Position numbers and translations under genes: made by a program. This document shows positions 10,555 through 22,900 of a stretch of 64,000 bases of DNA, piece by piece. Below the pieces are notes generated by a model. The model did no database searches. It was not told where the DNA came from and saw only the letters and a list, made by a program, of their open reading frames with translations. The first letter of the stretch is position 1, and each line of letters begins with the position of its first letter. Origin of the DNA: Zerene cesonia (taxonomy: Eukaryota; Arthropoda; Insecta; Lepidoptera; Pieridae). The stretch is from assembly GCF_012273895.1 (NCBI RefSeq), contig NW_024045138.1, positions 62,001-126,000 of the forward strand, given 5' to 3'.

Positions 10555-13500
10555 TCATTGAACCGCCTGAGACAGAGACACCCTGTATCTCTTTCTATCT
10601 AACTCTAATTCATTCGAATCTATATTCCGTTTCACAGCCATACTGGTAGATGGTTCTATACTCGCTTCTATCAGTCGACTAGCCCTACATAGTCTGTGGT
10701 CAGTTTGTTGCGAGATCCTATAGTAATTCAGGTTTGTCTCTGGGATTAAATACTCCGTGTTGATTGGTTGTCTGTAGTCGAGGTAGTTGGTGCAAGTTGT
10801 GGGTGGTGATGTTTGGTACTGGGGGGAAGTGGAGGGGGTGATGTTGGGTGTGGTCCTCGCGCTACTGTATCCTTGGTCCACTTCGCATTCGGTCGTGTCT
10901 CGAGATTTTATCTGCATCATCCTGTGGGTAAAAATAAGAACTTTATTAGTTGATTTATACACGGTGTTTAATTTTTTTTTATAGTAGAAGGTAGTCAGGA
11001 ATTCGCTTCGTTTTTATAACCAATTTTAAGGATATCAACCGGACGGGACATCGACTTACGTCTTTTCGGCCTTTGTTCATCATGTTAACAGTGTCTAGAC
11101 TTAACTTTTGTCATGACTAATAGCTTATTTACTTACTTCTATATATAGTGGATATAAAAAAAAAGATGCACAGTCAAATTAAAAACAAATTCTAAATTGA
11201 GCGCATTTCAAAATGTCTGATGTGACTCGCGGCTAGGCGGGGCTCTATAAAAATTCTCGAGAGGATTAATTTGAAAAACTATATGCATAAAGCATAATCA
11301 CAATTTCGTAGCTAAAATTGGTTAGTGTTTTGATACACTTTCGAGCGTTAGTAATGTATGAGACTGTGCATCTTTTGTTTTTTTTTTGGCGCCACTATAT
11401 CATGGCGCCGGCCGGTGAGGTCTGCCAGTCAGCCAATACAAAGACAATTAATCATCATCATCATCACAATTTGTGCTACGGGCACGCCCGCGCACCCACA
11501 GCTTTTATAATTATCAACATCGCCCGTACGACAGTCTAGCTCGAGCATCCCACCCCACCACTTTTATCATTATCATCATCATCATCTTAATCAAACGTGC
11601 GACAGCCTGGCACATGCATACCACTCCACCCCTTTTACCACCATCAACTGTACGACAGCCTGGCACGCGCATCCCACCCCACTACTGTCACCATCACCAT
11701 CATCATTATCACCATCACCATCACCTGTGCAGCAGCCTGGCGACGGGCGCGACGGTGTCGTTCCGGCGGCCGGTGAGGTCCGCCAGCCAGCGCGGCCACG
11801 CGCACAGCCCGAGCTCTGCGCGCGCGCACGACACGCACGCGCACCCCACCTCCACGCTCTCAACCACTTTGAGACGCACGTCTGATAACGAAAATGTATA
11901 ATAAATTAATTCTAGATTGTCATGTATTATTAATTGCATGTATGTAGATGGGAAATATACATAAAACTAGCTGATCGCCCCGGCTTCGCCCGTGGTATAT
12001 ACGAGTATACAGCTTATGTCACTCAGTGAAGTTGTAGCTTTATTTTCTAATGGTGAAAGAATTTTTAAAATCGGTCCAGTGGTTTTTGAGTACAACCATT
12101 ACAAACAAACAAAAATACAAATTCTTCCTCTTTGTAATATTAAATCATGTAGATAACGATTTAAGCAAATTTTAAAATAATTTATTATCCAGCTATAAAA
12201 TATTTTGTTCATGGCATTTCAGCTTTTGCTTTTTTTTAATATGCATGGACCACAGATGGAAAATATGGTTAAAATTAGTATTTAATTGTTCTATTAATCT
12301 TTTAAAAGCACATACTCATATGTATCTGATCAACGATTTGATTGTATTCGTTACTACTTGCTGCTACTTTGTAAAATACTAATTTATAAAAGCAATAATT
12401 AAGTGTTTACATTACACAAAGTTTCCTATGTACTGGCATAATAATAATTTTCAATAGACGCAAGACACTCTGATATTGGAATTACATTTAAAAAACATGA
12501 ACAACAGAATAATTTAAATTTGGCCAACATTTGTTACAATCGAACGGAAGCACAATTTTCAAACCAAAACCGCCCAGAGAAACAACTCACCGGACAGCGT
12601 CAGATCCAGATACGCCTCCAGCAACTTGGCCCCATCCCGCCTGAAGCGCCTCACAAACTTCGGGTGCCGCGTGGTCAGATCCGCGTCGGTGACCACGTAC
12701 TGCGCCAGCAGGGCCGCGAAAGTCACGGGCGTGGGCGCTAACAGCCGCCAGCGGACGTGCTGTCCGACCATCCACTCCAACTGCCGGAACGTCTTGCCGC
12801 ACAGCTGTACGCCGCTAATCTTGGCCAACGTTTTCAGGGTCGGCGCTCTGCTGAGCTTCTCTTCGCTCTTTGCTGTGGAATGTATGGAGATTATTTGTAT
12901 ATGTATGTATATATCTATTGTTTGTTACTTTAATATAGCGTATTTAGGATCATTATATAAACAAATAGAACATTCGCAGAACAAATAATTTGATACAAAA
13001 AAATCGCAGTGATTGCCCCTTATTATTTATGGACTTTTAATCGTTAAAAGAAGAGGCATTTTTGTGATTTTTTTCTATCCTTTAAGTTTCTGCTTTTAGC
13101 TGCAGTGGCTAAAAGGCATTTTAGAACACGCTTTTAACTCATGTCTCCTTAACAAACATCTGCTTTCACAAAAAAACGACCAGGACACCACAAACTTGCA
13201 AGAGTATGTCCATGAACAGATCCAATTACGCAATCACGCTAAAGTGATCTAGATGCTATCCACCTAACTATGTCTTAACTATTTCCTTCACATCCAAAAC
13301 ATTCACATTCACAAATGATCACATTAAAAGTACCGGGAGACCACAAACCTGCAAGAGATAAGCACGCGAGCGCCACATGTGTGAGTCTGTCCGCTCTGAG
13401 TCTGTGTGCGTCCATGAATAGGTCCAATTGTGCTACCGCTGAGTGCAATGTCGCTAATGAGAGACCTAGCTTCTTCGATACATCACGTAGCTGTTGCACG

Positions 13501-16500
13501 AGGGCGCCTCTGAATTCGAGCTGTAAATTATAAATATTATTAAAACTAGCTGTCCGCACCGGCTTCGCCCGTGGTACATATAAAGCCTAAATTCTCCCTC
13601 AATACTTTTATTGTAGGGCATCTAAAACTGAAAGAATTCAAAACGGACCAGTAGTTCCTGAGATTAGCACATTCAAACAAACAAACGAACAAACTCTTCA
13701 GCTTTATAATATATAGCTATCCAGTTGAATATCTGAATTATTGCGATTAGAGTTATATATTTGAGTTTAAATAATAACAAACGAACTAACTAACCCTTCA
13801 GCTTTATAGGTATACTGGTTTGGATGTTTCAATAAAGATATGTTACGGAACCCTATTTTTTTCTAAAATAAAATATAGTCTATGTTACTCGTGGATAATG
13901 TAGCTTTCGAATGGTGAAAGAATTTTTAAAATCGGTCCAGTAGTTTTTGAGCCTATTCATTACAACCAAACAAACAAAGTTTTCCTCTTTATAATATTAG
14001 TGTGGATAATAATTATAGATAAATAAATCAACACATAATTTCAATTCGTCGTCATTTTCCACTGTTGAGTTGATACATCAATTCAGATTTTTTAACTGAA
14101 GTTATTTGTCATTGAAATGTAATATTCTTTGAATTTTTTAATTCTATTCACAGGTCATTCAACTTACAACTTTCCTTTTCACTGGCTGGACTTGATATGG
14201 GTAATATTAAAACTTATATTATTTTAATTGTGCAATTTTGCAGTGCACATTTTAAACCGACTTTGCTAAAAGTGATGCAAGGTTATTTGTGGTAAATTTT
14301 TTCTTTCAATGTCCGAAGTCGTTACTTAGTCAACAATTAACTTTAGGGCTGTGCTTAAAATATTTTATATAACTTATTATAATATCATTATTTGTTTAAG
14401 CCCTGAGATAATAACGAAATTTTATGTGATATATAATATGTTATTCTATCTATGATCGGATATTTAAAAGATATTTTTTTATGTTTTCATGATTACATTA
14501 TTCATGGACGAAAATAAATTTAAAACCTGATCGATAAGAATCATTCACGGGTTGTATTGTTAAAAAAAAGGATGAAAATACTTTTCAAAATGTTAATTTA
14601 ATGTGAAGATATTTTATGTTTGTTTGTTACAAAAACCTAGTCATATGGCTTATTCTCAGAGAATAAACAGTCTGTAGCTCACGGCATATCGATTTACGAG
14701 TTACGAAGGAACTAAACCGCAAGCACTTAATATTATAGGTATTAAAAATGAGAGCAAGATCATTACATCTCGTGCCTCGGGCAACGCTGACGCGATGTCT
14801 AAATCGATTTAAATATGATGCAATTTAGGACTTTAATTGCAATTATATTGAACACTTATTGCACCATACATATGCTATTGTATTTATTGTCCAACTAGCT
14901 GCGCCCCGCGGTTTCACCCTCGTAAGTCTACATACAAAATTTCATTGCAATTGGTTCAGTAGCTTTTGCGTAAAAGAGTAACAAACAAACACACACACAC
15001 ATCCTTACAAACTTTCGCATTTGTAATATTAGTAGGACTATCCTTCCTGGATAGTCTAAAATATAAGTCATTCGTTCCCAACAGATTAAATAAGATAAGC
15101 CTAAATTATACATCTTCATTTAAGTCATATAAAGTTGAAAATTTCTTACTTAAATTGTGAATGAAATAATAATTTCTCTGTTGCAGTTGTTACCTCTACT
15201 TCATTTAATTTCATATTTTGTTTTAATACTGAAAATGCATTGCGGCTCTAGACAAGCAAATTTCACAAGTAAAATGTCATTTGAGCCCACTGACACAATG
15301 TTATGCAAGAAGCAATGTATCGGATTATTGCACAAGTATTTCCTAAATGTTAAAATATTGTATAAATTATGTACAATGGTAATTAAAGATGAAATATATG
15401 GACACAGTTAAAATCAACGACGTCATAGTATTTAGTCTCAAGTATGACGTCATATATTGAAGCAGAAAGAATATAATATAGCATAGGTTTATAACCAAAG
15501 GCTGCGCCGGTGTGCTCAAACTGATTTCCAACTTTTTACTCTCATTTTATTCCAGATTCAAACTACGGGGCAAAGCTATGTAATGTAAGAAGTACTCACA
15601 ACTATTCCCTATTTTAGTATTTGATTTTTTCCCTACCTTTCAGCCCACAGTTCGACACTGCAGTCAAGAGATATTCTCATGGGAATGAAACACTTCACCA
15701 TGATTAAAAGTAGCCTATATAAATCACTTTCAAGCCTCCCAATTATTTCCAGCCACAAAAGTCATATTACTTAATTAATGCATTTGCAATGTGGAAGAAA
15801 TAAAATCCAAAATTACATATAAACAATAAATGGAATTGAAATAGAAGGACAATATATTTCCACTAACCTAACCGAGAGACTGCAAGATTTCATCAAATAT
15901 CCGTGTCTATCAAACAACTGTACAGATTATCAGTTTTCCAGTTGCAAATGGCTGATAAACTCTATATTTTTTTTAAATAAATTACTAGCATTAATTACTT
16001 TGCTAGCTTGAACCTTGTTTACCTAAAATGTTTCTTTTGTTTACATCTTAGTTTCTTTTTAATCTGTTTTGAATCAAATTCAAAATTAATTACTCACATA
16101 AATTGAAAGATTTTAATGAAAGAATGACAATTTGAAAAATCCTACCTTTGTGTATTTTCACGTTAAATTAGATTGTATTCAGATTAAACATAATTTGTAG
16201 ATAAGAATAAGGATTTAACAAGGTCTTCATACATAATTAGTGTAAATAAATCATATTTATAAATATTAAGCAACTCACAACAAAAACAATCACCAACATT
16301 TCTGTGGAGGGTGATGCCTTCAGATTCTAATCAAATAACAAAAATTGTTGTTGTCTAGTGACACAGCAAATTTTATAACTTAAGAAAGGACAAACTGCAT
16401 GTGTTGATAACCTTTTGTTTTTGGGAATATCGGTGGAAAAAATAAATTCATACATACCTGTGGTGATTGCAAGTGTATAACAGGTTTCTGTGCATCTTGT

Positions 16501-18330
16501 TCTAATAGATTCTTCCAAATGTCATCTCTGTATTCACAGTGAAATTCATCATCTGGGTCCAGGAGAGTCTGCAAATTTACATTGTTATAATTGATACTTT
16601 TGCAATTGCAGATAGAATTATAATTATTTAAATGATACTAAAGAAGGTTTATGATAATTTAAATAGATAGAACTAGAATATATACTAGAATATAGAATTT
16701 TAACTGTACTGGTGTAAATCAAATGTTAAATAATAAATATGCTGTTTCTATCCACCTTTCAAATGAGAAAAGCAGGGGGTACTATGTTTATCTTTATGTA
16801 TTATATTTTTAACACACTTTTACAAGCTTATCTGTATGTTTGTATGTCACCTCATTGAGATTTGATTTTGATCCACATTAAAAAAAAACAGATATAATTC
16901 AAACTTTGTACAATTATTGAGAATTATTGTTTGTGACTAAACAATAATTTCAAAGTTTATCTTATTACTAGCTGCACCCGGCAAACGCTGTTCTGCCTTA
17001 CTCTTATCGTTTAGTGGTATGAAAAATAGATGTTAGCCGATTCTCAGACCTACCCAATATGCTTACCAAATTTCAGAGGAATCGGTCAAGCCGTTTCGGA
17101 GGAGTATAGAGACTAACATTGTGACACGAGAATTTTATATATAAGATTCTGATTAATCCTGGCAGGATTAAATAATTTCTTACCTTTCAAATATTCTGTA
17201 TAAGAGCAAGATAGACGATTTAGTTGATTCTACCTTCAATTTTTTTTATTTGTTTTTTTTTTTTACTACTACTTCTTTTATTATTCACTTAAATGTTTGA
17301 CATTGTTATTAATGTCATGACAATCAATCATTATACATAGTTCATTTAAAGCAGTATAATGTTTAATTTGTCACTATTCAGAAATCCCTACTAATATTAT
17401 AAATAATGTATTTGTATGGATTTTTTGTTCACAAAAATATGTAAATCCATGGAACCAATTGGGATTAAAATAAGCATAGAGATAAATTGTGACCAGAAAT
17501 ATAATATTTTTAATGCCGATAATCCAGTGGGAACAGGATTTAGGTGGATTATTTGACTATGCAGACAAAACCACGTCCAAAGGCTAGCCATATATTACAG
17601 AAAGTTAATAATATGAGGTTATACCACATATTACTCAAAATTATATTTTATAACTTATTCAAATTCAACTATATGAAATACAAAATTTTGAAAAATTTCT
17701 TTTTACAAAAATTTAACAACTTTTCTACTGTTTGTTTAAATTTAATTTCACACACTTTTAAGAAGTTTCATAATATTGCATTATGATGCAATGAAACAGC
17801 AACAATCTATGCATGTATTGTTGCATATATTATGTATGCAATTACATGTTATCTTTTATAAGTATGGTGGAATTTGTTTACATGTTGTATGATGTTTGAA
17901 AACACTTTATTAATTATTAGCATGACAAATAATATGTCTCTTTATTTTACAACTCGGAACATATTATAAATTTTTAATATTATACACATGTATCAAAATT
18001 TTAATTTGTCAATAGCTACAGTACAATTACGTTACATTAAAGATTTACAGAATCATGAATTGCAGTTGTGAACCTATTTTATTGATATTGTAATGAATAC
18101 ACAATATATTAGTGATATGAATAGAAATTATTCATACATCTATACATTTTATTGTATATTTATCGACGAATTTCAGCTAGTTTATCATATAAATTTACAT
18201 TTTATAGTGAGAATTAACTTACATTTGATTCGTACTTGACTTCCGAAACATCTGGTTTAGGACAGTTGTCGCTTGTTGCGTGGCTCCTTACGCTGGACAA
18301 ATTTAATTTAGACATGTTCAAGGACTCCAT
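10555..18330 (-). CDS. CycJ: Cyclin J
   Basis: Six coding exons on the minus strand join in phase: 18330-18223, 16568-16458, 13520-13349, 12872-12591, 11881-11725 and 10921-10555. All introns are GT-AG and the total is 398 residues, close to other cyclin J proteins. The cyclin box starts in exon 2 (EYRDDIWKNLLEQD) and continues through exon 3 (LDLFMDAHRLRADRLTHVAL) to LACLSLAAKSEEK across the exon 3/4 joint, where Lys and Glu match the CDK-contact KxEE of cyclins. The C-terminal cyclin fold spans exons 4-5 (VGCACVSCARAELGLCAWP matches the human protein's VAAACVASSR region). Exon 6 is Ser/Thr/Pro-rich with a basic patch (VKRNIDSNELELDRKRYR). In Drosophila cyclin J is mainly female germline and early embryonic and binds CDKs. 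The gene is divergent from flare. Confidence 0.92.
11409..11433 (-). repeat. Partial second copy of cyclin J exon 5 coding sequence in intron 5
   Basis: These 25 bases match 11767-11791 inside exon 5 with two differences (shared core CGGCCGGTGAGGTC). The copy is not in a usable exon: no acceptor or open frame was found around it. Together with the minisatellite it suggests that part of exon 5 with its donor was once duplicated in tandem. Confidence 0.7.
11472..11732. repeat. Decayed minisatellite built on the cyclin J exon 5 splice-donor junction
   Basis: Four imperfect units start at 11472, 11525, 11596 and 11649, spaced 53, 71 and 53 bp. They resemble the exon 5 end itself, which begins at 11726. 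On the plus strand each opens like GTACGACAGCCTGGC, against GTGCAGCAGCCTGGCG in the exon, then has a CGCGCATCCCACCCC-like part and a CAT/CAC triplet run. The triplet runs (11571-11590, 11690-11723) lie directly beside the functional donor. Confidence 0.75.
11966..12142 (+). repeat. Family B element, cyclin J intron 4
   Basis: Family B opens ACTAGCTGNNCGCCCCGGCTTCGCCCGTGG, carries GTAGCTTTCGAATGGTGAAAG and AAAATCGGTCCAGT, and ends CTTTATAATATTAGT. It shares its tail but not its body with family A. This copy fills part of the intron between exons 4 and 5. Confidence 0.8.
13545..13713 (+). repeat. Family B variant, 24 bp from the cyclin J exon 3 acceptor
   Basis: The element opens ACTAGCTGTCCGCACCGG and ends CAGCTTTATAATATAT. 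On the gene's strand it ends only 24 bases before exon 3 (13520). The remaining bases, ATAATATTTATAATTTACAG, must supply the acceptor. Confidence 0.8.
13868..14005 (+). repeat. Family B fragment
   Basis: It lacks the GC-rich 5' end. The middle (TAGCTTTCGAATGGTGAAAG) and the tail (CTTTATAATATTAGTGTGG) are clear. Confidence 0.7.
14894..15040 (+). repeat. Family A element (SINE-like or LINE 3' tail)
   Basis: Family A is defined here by its ends: ACTAGCTGCGCCCCGCGG at the 5' end and TTTATAATATTAGTAGGA at the 3' end, about 205 bp when complete. The middle contains ATCGGGATAAAAAGTTGCC, TTGCGTGAAAGAGCAACAAA and a CA-rich tract. It resembles the short non-LTR-derived repeats common in butterflies and moths. 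This copy, in cyclin J intron 2, lacks about 60 bp of the middle. Confidence 0.8.
16967..17147 (+). repeat. RTE-type LINE 3' fragment, cyclin J intron 1/2 region
   Basis: It opens ACTAGCTGCACCCGGCAAACG, contains AATCGGTCAAGCCGTTTCGG and ends GAATTTTATATATAAGAT. This resembles the 3' ends of RTE-clade retrotransposons. No reverse-transcriptase frame remains. Confidence 0.6.
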
Positions 18331-19963
18331 TCCGCGAGCAAAATGCGATCGAGATCAGTAACTTTATTAAATATAATGAACAAAATTAACACGTAGCTAA
18401 AATCTTGACAGTCACCACGTGGAAACAAACGTCAAAATATCTTTTGTAACTCATATATTCGTGAGCATTTCTTGTAATTGGCTTCTTAATTTTGTTGTTC
18501 ACATTTTATTTAATAATGAATAAATAATCATCAATTCAAACACAAAATGCTATAGACACGAAGCTTAGAACATTTTGACGCTGCATTCAAAGATACGATA
18601 CATTCCACACTAGATTCAAATGCGAAATGAAGTTTCTTGACATTTTCTGTTTTCAGATTCTAATGATTTGACACATTTTTGATTTTTGACAAATACTATA
18701 AAAGACCACAGATTAGTATAGACGCATAAAATACATACAAGAAAGTAATTTCTTTGCTTAACTAAAGTGACGATCCGATGATGTTCATTGCTTTTGCATT
18801 TTTTTTTTTCTTTTATTGGCGATTACGACTATTAATCAATGTTAAATCAAATTGCTTAATCACCCAGTTGAAGTCTTATGATAAAATATGTAAAATGTCT
18901 TAGGTAAGTCACGAATCACGCTTGTTTTAAAAAAAAATCTGAAGGTTAACATTAAAATATATGGTAATGCATATTATATTAATCCCTGGTCGTCTCACTG
19001 TCACCAGCCACAAATATATAATATTCTTTAAAATACTTTGTGAAAAAAAGACAAACAGGAAACGTCAAACATATTTCTTCATTTATAGTTACCGATATAA
19101 GTTAATCACCGATACAATGTTAAAGGTAAAAAATAAAACAACAAAATACATACTCATTAAAATCTTGAGTTAATACTTTGGTTCAAATAATATTTTTCAC
19201 TTTAACTGTCTTACCTTACTACATGGTATAAAACAAAGTCGCTTTCTTCCTATGTACGCTTAAATCTTTAAAACTAGGCAACGGATTTTGATGTGTTTTT
19301 TTTTAATGGATTGTGAGGACGAATGGATGAAATATGTATGTGTATGTGTATTTGTTCATCTTATGTGCGAAATCCACTGAATGGATTTGGAAAATACTTT
19401 GCTATGATGTTGCTTATGTAGAATACATATCAGCTATCGAAATACTTGTTATTGCCCGTAATTTTATCTGATGGTGAATCTGCGCGACTAATTATGTTAA
19501 CGCTGTTATAGATTAAAATTTAATTAAAATACTAAAAATCAATAAGTTTTATTCATAACAGTTATTAGGATTTTCATTAATTATAGATGATTACGTTTTT
19601 GTGTAAATGAGGATAGAAGTGTTCTCATCATTCTTATTTTATTATGTTTTATTTTATGAAAATCAGTTCCTGACTACGTTTTTTAAAACATTTAATGCAA
19701 AATAATAATCTGAATAAATCAAATTTACGTCTTTTTTCTTTTTTGCACTGAAAAGAATTATTTACACTATATTATAAGAAATAATTGCATACTTACTCTG
19801 TGGTCTTTTATATAGCAACATTTGTGTGTCACGTCATTTTTAGCCTTTGGGAATGGAGTGCTAGCGGCTGATATTGTTTTACCATATAAGTCAAAAAGCT
19901 AAGAAAGTAATAATAATTTGTGTACAGTATTAATAATTATAGTAAGAAGACCATCTAATAAGA
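18331..19963. other. Divergent intergenic region between cyclin J and flare
   Basis: This is 1.6 kb between the two start codons. It is AT-rich, holds no repeat of the defined families and no reading frame of note, and must include both 5' UTRs and core promoters. I cannot name a specific element. Confidence 0.5.
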
Positions 19964-22900
19964 ATGTCTTATTCGAATAGTAAGTTTCAGTGTGAAAAGT
20001 GTGAGATTTCGGAGCATGGCGGTGGTTTATGTGAATTATAGGTGGTATGTGTTGAATATGGTTGTGAATAAGTGATATCTTCCGCAGAATATACCCTCGC
20101 AGCTTTGCCGAGGACCCAGCGTGGTACTCCGTTGGTGCTTGGCGGAGACCCAAAAGGAAAGAACTTCTTGTATACCAATGGGAATTCTGTGATAATACGG
20201 GATATTGAAAACCCGGCTGTCGCGGATGTCTATACGGAACATTCTTGCCAAGTTAATGTCGCGAAATATTCTCCGAGTGGATTTTACATTGCTTCTGGTG
20301 GTGAGTGCTTTTTGATTATTAAAGTATTGTTGGAGGTTTCAATGGTATGCTGTGATAACCTTAAATTCTGAATTAAAAATATAAATTAATTGAGCCAATG
20401 CTCATTAGCTTTTCATTTCACTCTTTCTATAAGACATATAAAATACAGGTAAATTATTTATTATTTTAGAGTTCATCATTGTTTAGGTACTTTTCCATAC
20501 AGTGATTTCAAAGAATCAGTACAAGGGCAATTATTTTTATATTTTAGTATTAATAATAGAATGCCTAAGGCTATTTAAAAAAAATTCAGATTATTATATT
20601 TTTTTTCGATTTTGTATTATGTCAATTCATCTATATTAACATTAAAAATAAGTATATCATACTTTAAAAGTTTGATTTTTAATTAACTCAAAAATAACAT
20701 TGTTTTAAGTTGATTGCTTAATTGTTTGGAATGTTGGGATGGCAAGAAGTGAATCAATATTTACTCATATAAATAAAATCAGTGTGGATGTCCTTATTAA
20801 TCATGTTTGCAACATGTATGTGTGTGTGAGTCATAAGCTTAACTCAACTATGTCCATAAAAGGTCACAATGTGGCCATATCTTATCTCCCAGTGTGTATG
20901 TTTATATACCTTTATTTGGTGTGACAAATTAACTTGTATTACTCTTATATAAATTATGATAACTCAATTAACACCTGTGGACAATTAATGTTTAATAAAT
21001 TATAATTTGTAGTTTGTTACTGTGTGTATTGATTGTGAAGAATATTTATTTGTTTATTTGTTTACATATTATTACTTCAATTATATACCATACTAGCTGC
21101 GCCCCGTGGTTTCACCCGTGTAAGTCTGTATCCTGTAGGAATATCGGGATAAAAAGTTGCCTATATGTTATTCCAAATGTCCAGCTGTCTACGTACCAAC
21201 TATCATTGCAATCCGTTCAGTAGTTTTTGCGTGAAAGAGCAAGAAACACACACACACATCCATACAAACTTTCACATTTATAATATTAGTACGATTAGTA
21301 GGATGACTTATTTTCTATACAAGACAAATCTCATTCTCAGCTATCAGTACAATAGTATAAATGGGCATATTATAAATTTGCGAAATTGATTCATAGTATC
21401 CAATTAGATTACTGATACGTGAATAATGGGCAGTACCTTCCTTCAGCTTCAGAGTTTTTGAAATCCATCCAGTAGATACTATAACTTTTTTTTGATATCA
21501 TCATCGGCAATGGAGCCTGGAGCAAATGGTGGGTCACCTGATGGTGAGTGCTTCCAACGCCCATGAACATTTGGATAGAGATAAGGTCTGCAATTGACCT
21601 TACGCCTCTACAAATTGATTGTTGGCTTTCAATTGGAAAGGGATTATAATAGGATTGACAAGAGGAATAAAGGAAGGGACTGGGAAGGGTATGGAAAAGG
21701 ACATGGGCCTGCATACCCACACTAACATATTCAAACACTTTTTAGTTTGTTTAGATTTCCACATGCCCAACTTTGCCTAGTTTAACCTTTCGAGAGGAAA
21801 ATGCAGCTTCTTTTATAATAAATTTACATGATTGGTACTTCCAAAGTTTAGTCTGTAATAACATCTCGATATTATAAGTATTAACTAGATAATTATAAAG
21901 GTATTCATTAAAAATTACTTTATTAGGCTGCTGTGGTATTTTAGTTTATGAAAATGATATAATCATTAGTGCTTATGTTAAACTTCATTAAGTAAGGAGT
22001 GAGGCTACTGATATGGCTTCTCTCATGAATAATTTCAAATATGGGGACAAGGCTGTAGGGTTGCCAGTTCAAATAGTTTTCTATTTTATATGCTATTATA
22101 TACTTTTTGTTAAATATGTTTTATACTAAATATACGCAAAAGTTTCGTCTAATTCAATGAGTGTTGCTATTTAATTATTCAAATAAAAAAAAATCTTAAT
22201 TTTTAACTTATACAACAAATGAAATTCAAAAATAGAAGTTCAAAGACAGTTTTTGTTGATATTTAAAAGTAGTGGAATGAGTCAAGCTAAATATTTGGCA
22301 ATTTTTATCTGACTCATTCCACTGATAATAGTATAATGATAGCAATTTTATAATACTAAACTAACTTTACCCTGCGTTTTATCCTTTGGAATAAACCAAT
22401 ATGAAATTTTCCTGTATTTGGAGATTTACATAGTAAATTTCATATACAATGCGATTCAAGTAAAAACAGTCATTATTGTATTAAATTTACAGTTTGTTTT
22501 GTTTTGACCATCTCATACATTACATTTGAATACAAAAATTCTTTCTGTACTTCAATTATAAAAATTGTTTGAATCAACACCCATGACGTCACAATATGGC
22601 GCAGATTCGATCCCATTCAAAGTCAAATTCTATAGTACTAAAACATGTGCATATGAGTTAGAGGCAAACAGAGAGGATACACTTTCATATTTATCATATT
22701 AGTATTTTCTTGTGTTTGATTTTACGCAAGTATTATATATTTAGAAATTAAACACTTTAAAACGGATTTTGAACGCGATTTATTCATTATATTATTAACC
22801 CGACGTTTCGAACACTTTACATCGAGCGTGGTCACGGGGAAACATGAATAAATCGCGTTTAAAATCCGTTTAAAAAAGTGTTTAATTTCTAAATTTATCA

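Noticed and set aside
11473..11901. 142-codon plus-strand frame with His runs
   Set aside because: It is produced by CAT/CAC triplet repeats and the complement of cyclin J exon 5.
12520..12988. Plus-strand frames of 73 and 120 codons
   Set aside because: They are the complement of cyclin J exon 4, which explains their GC-rich composition.
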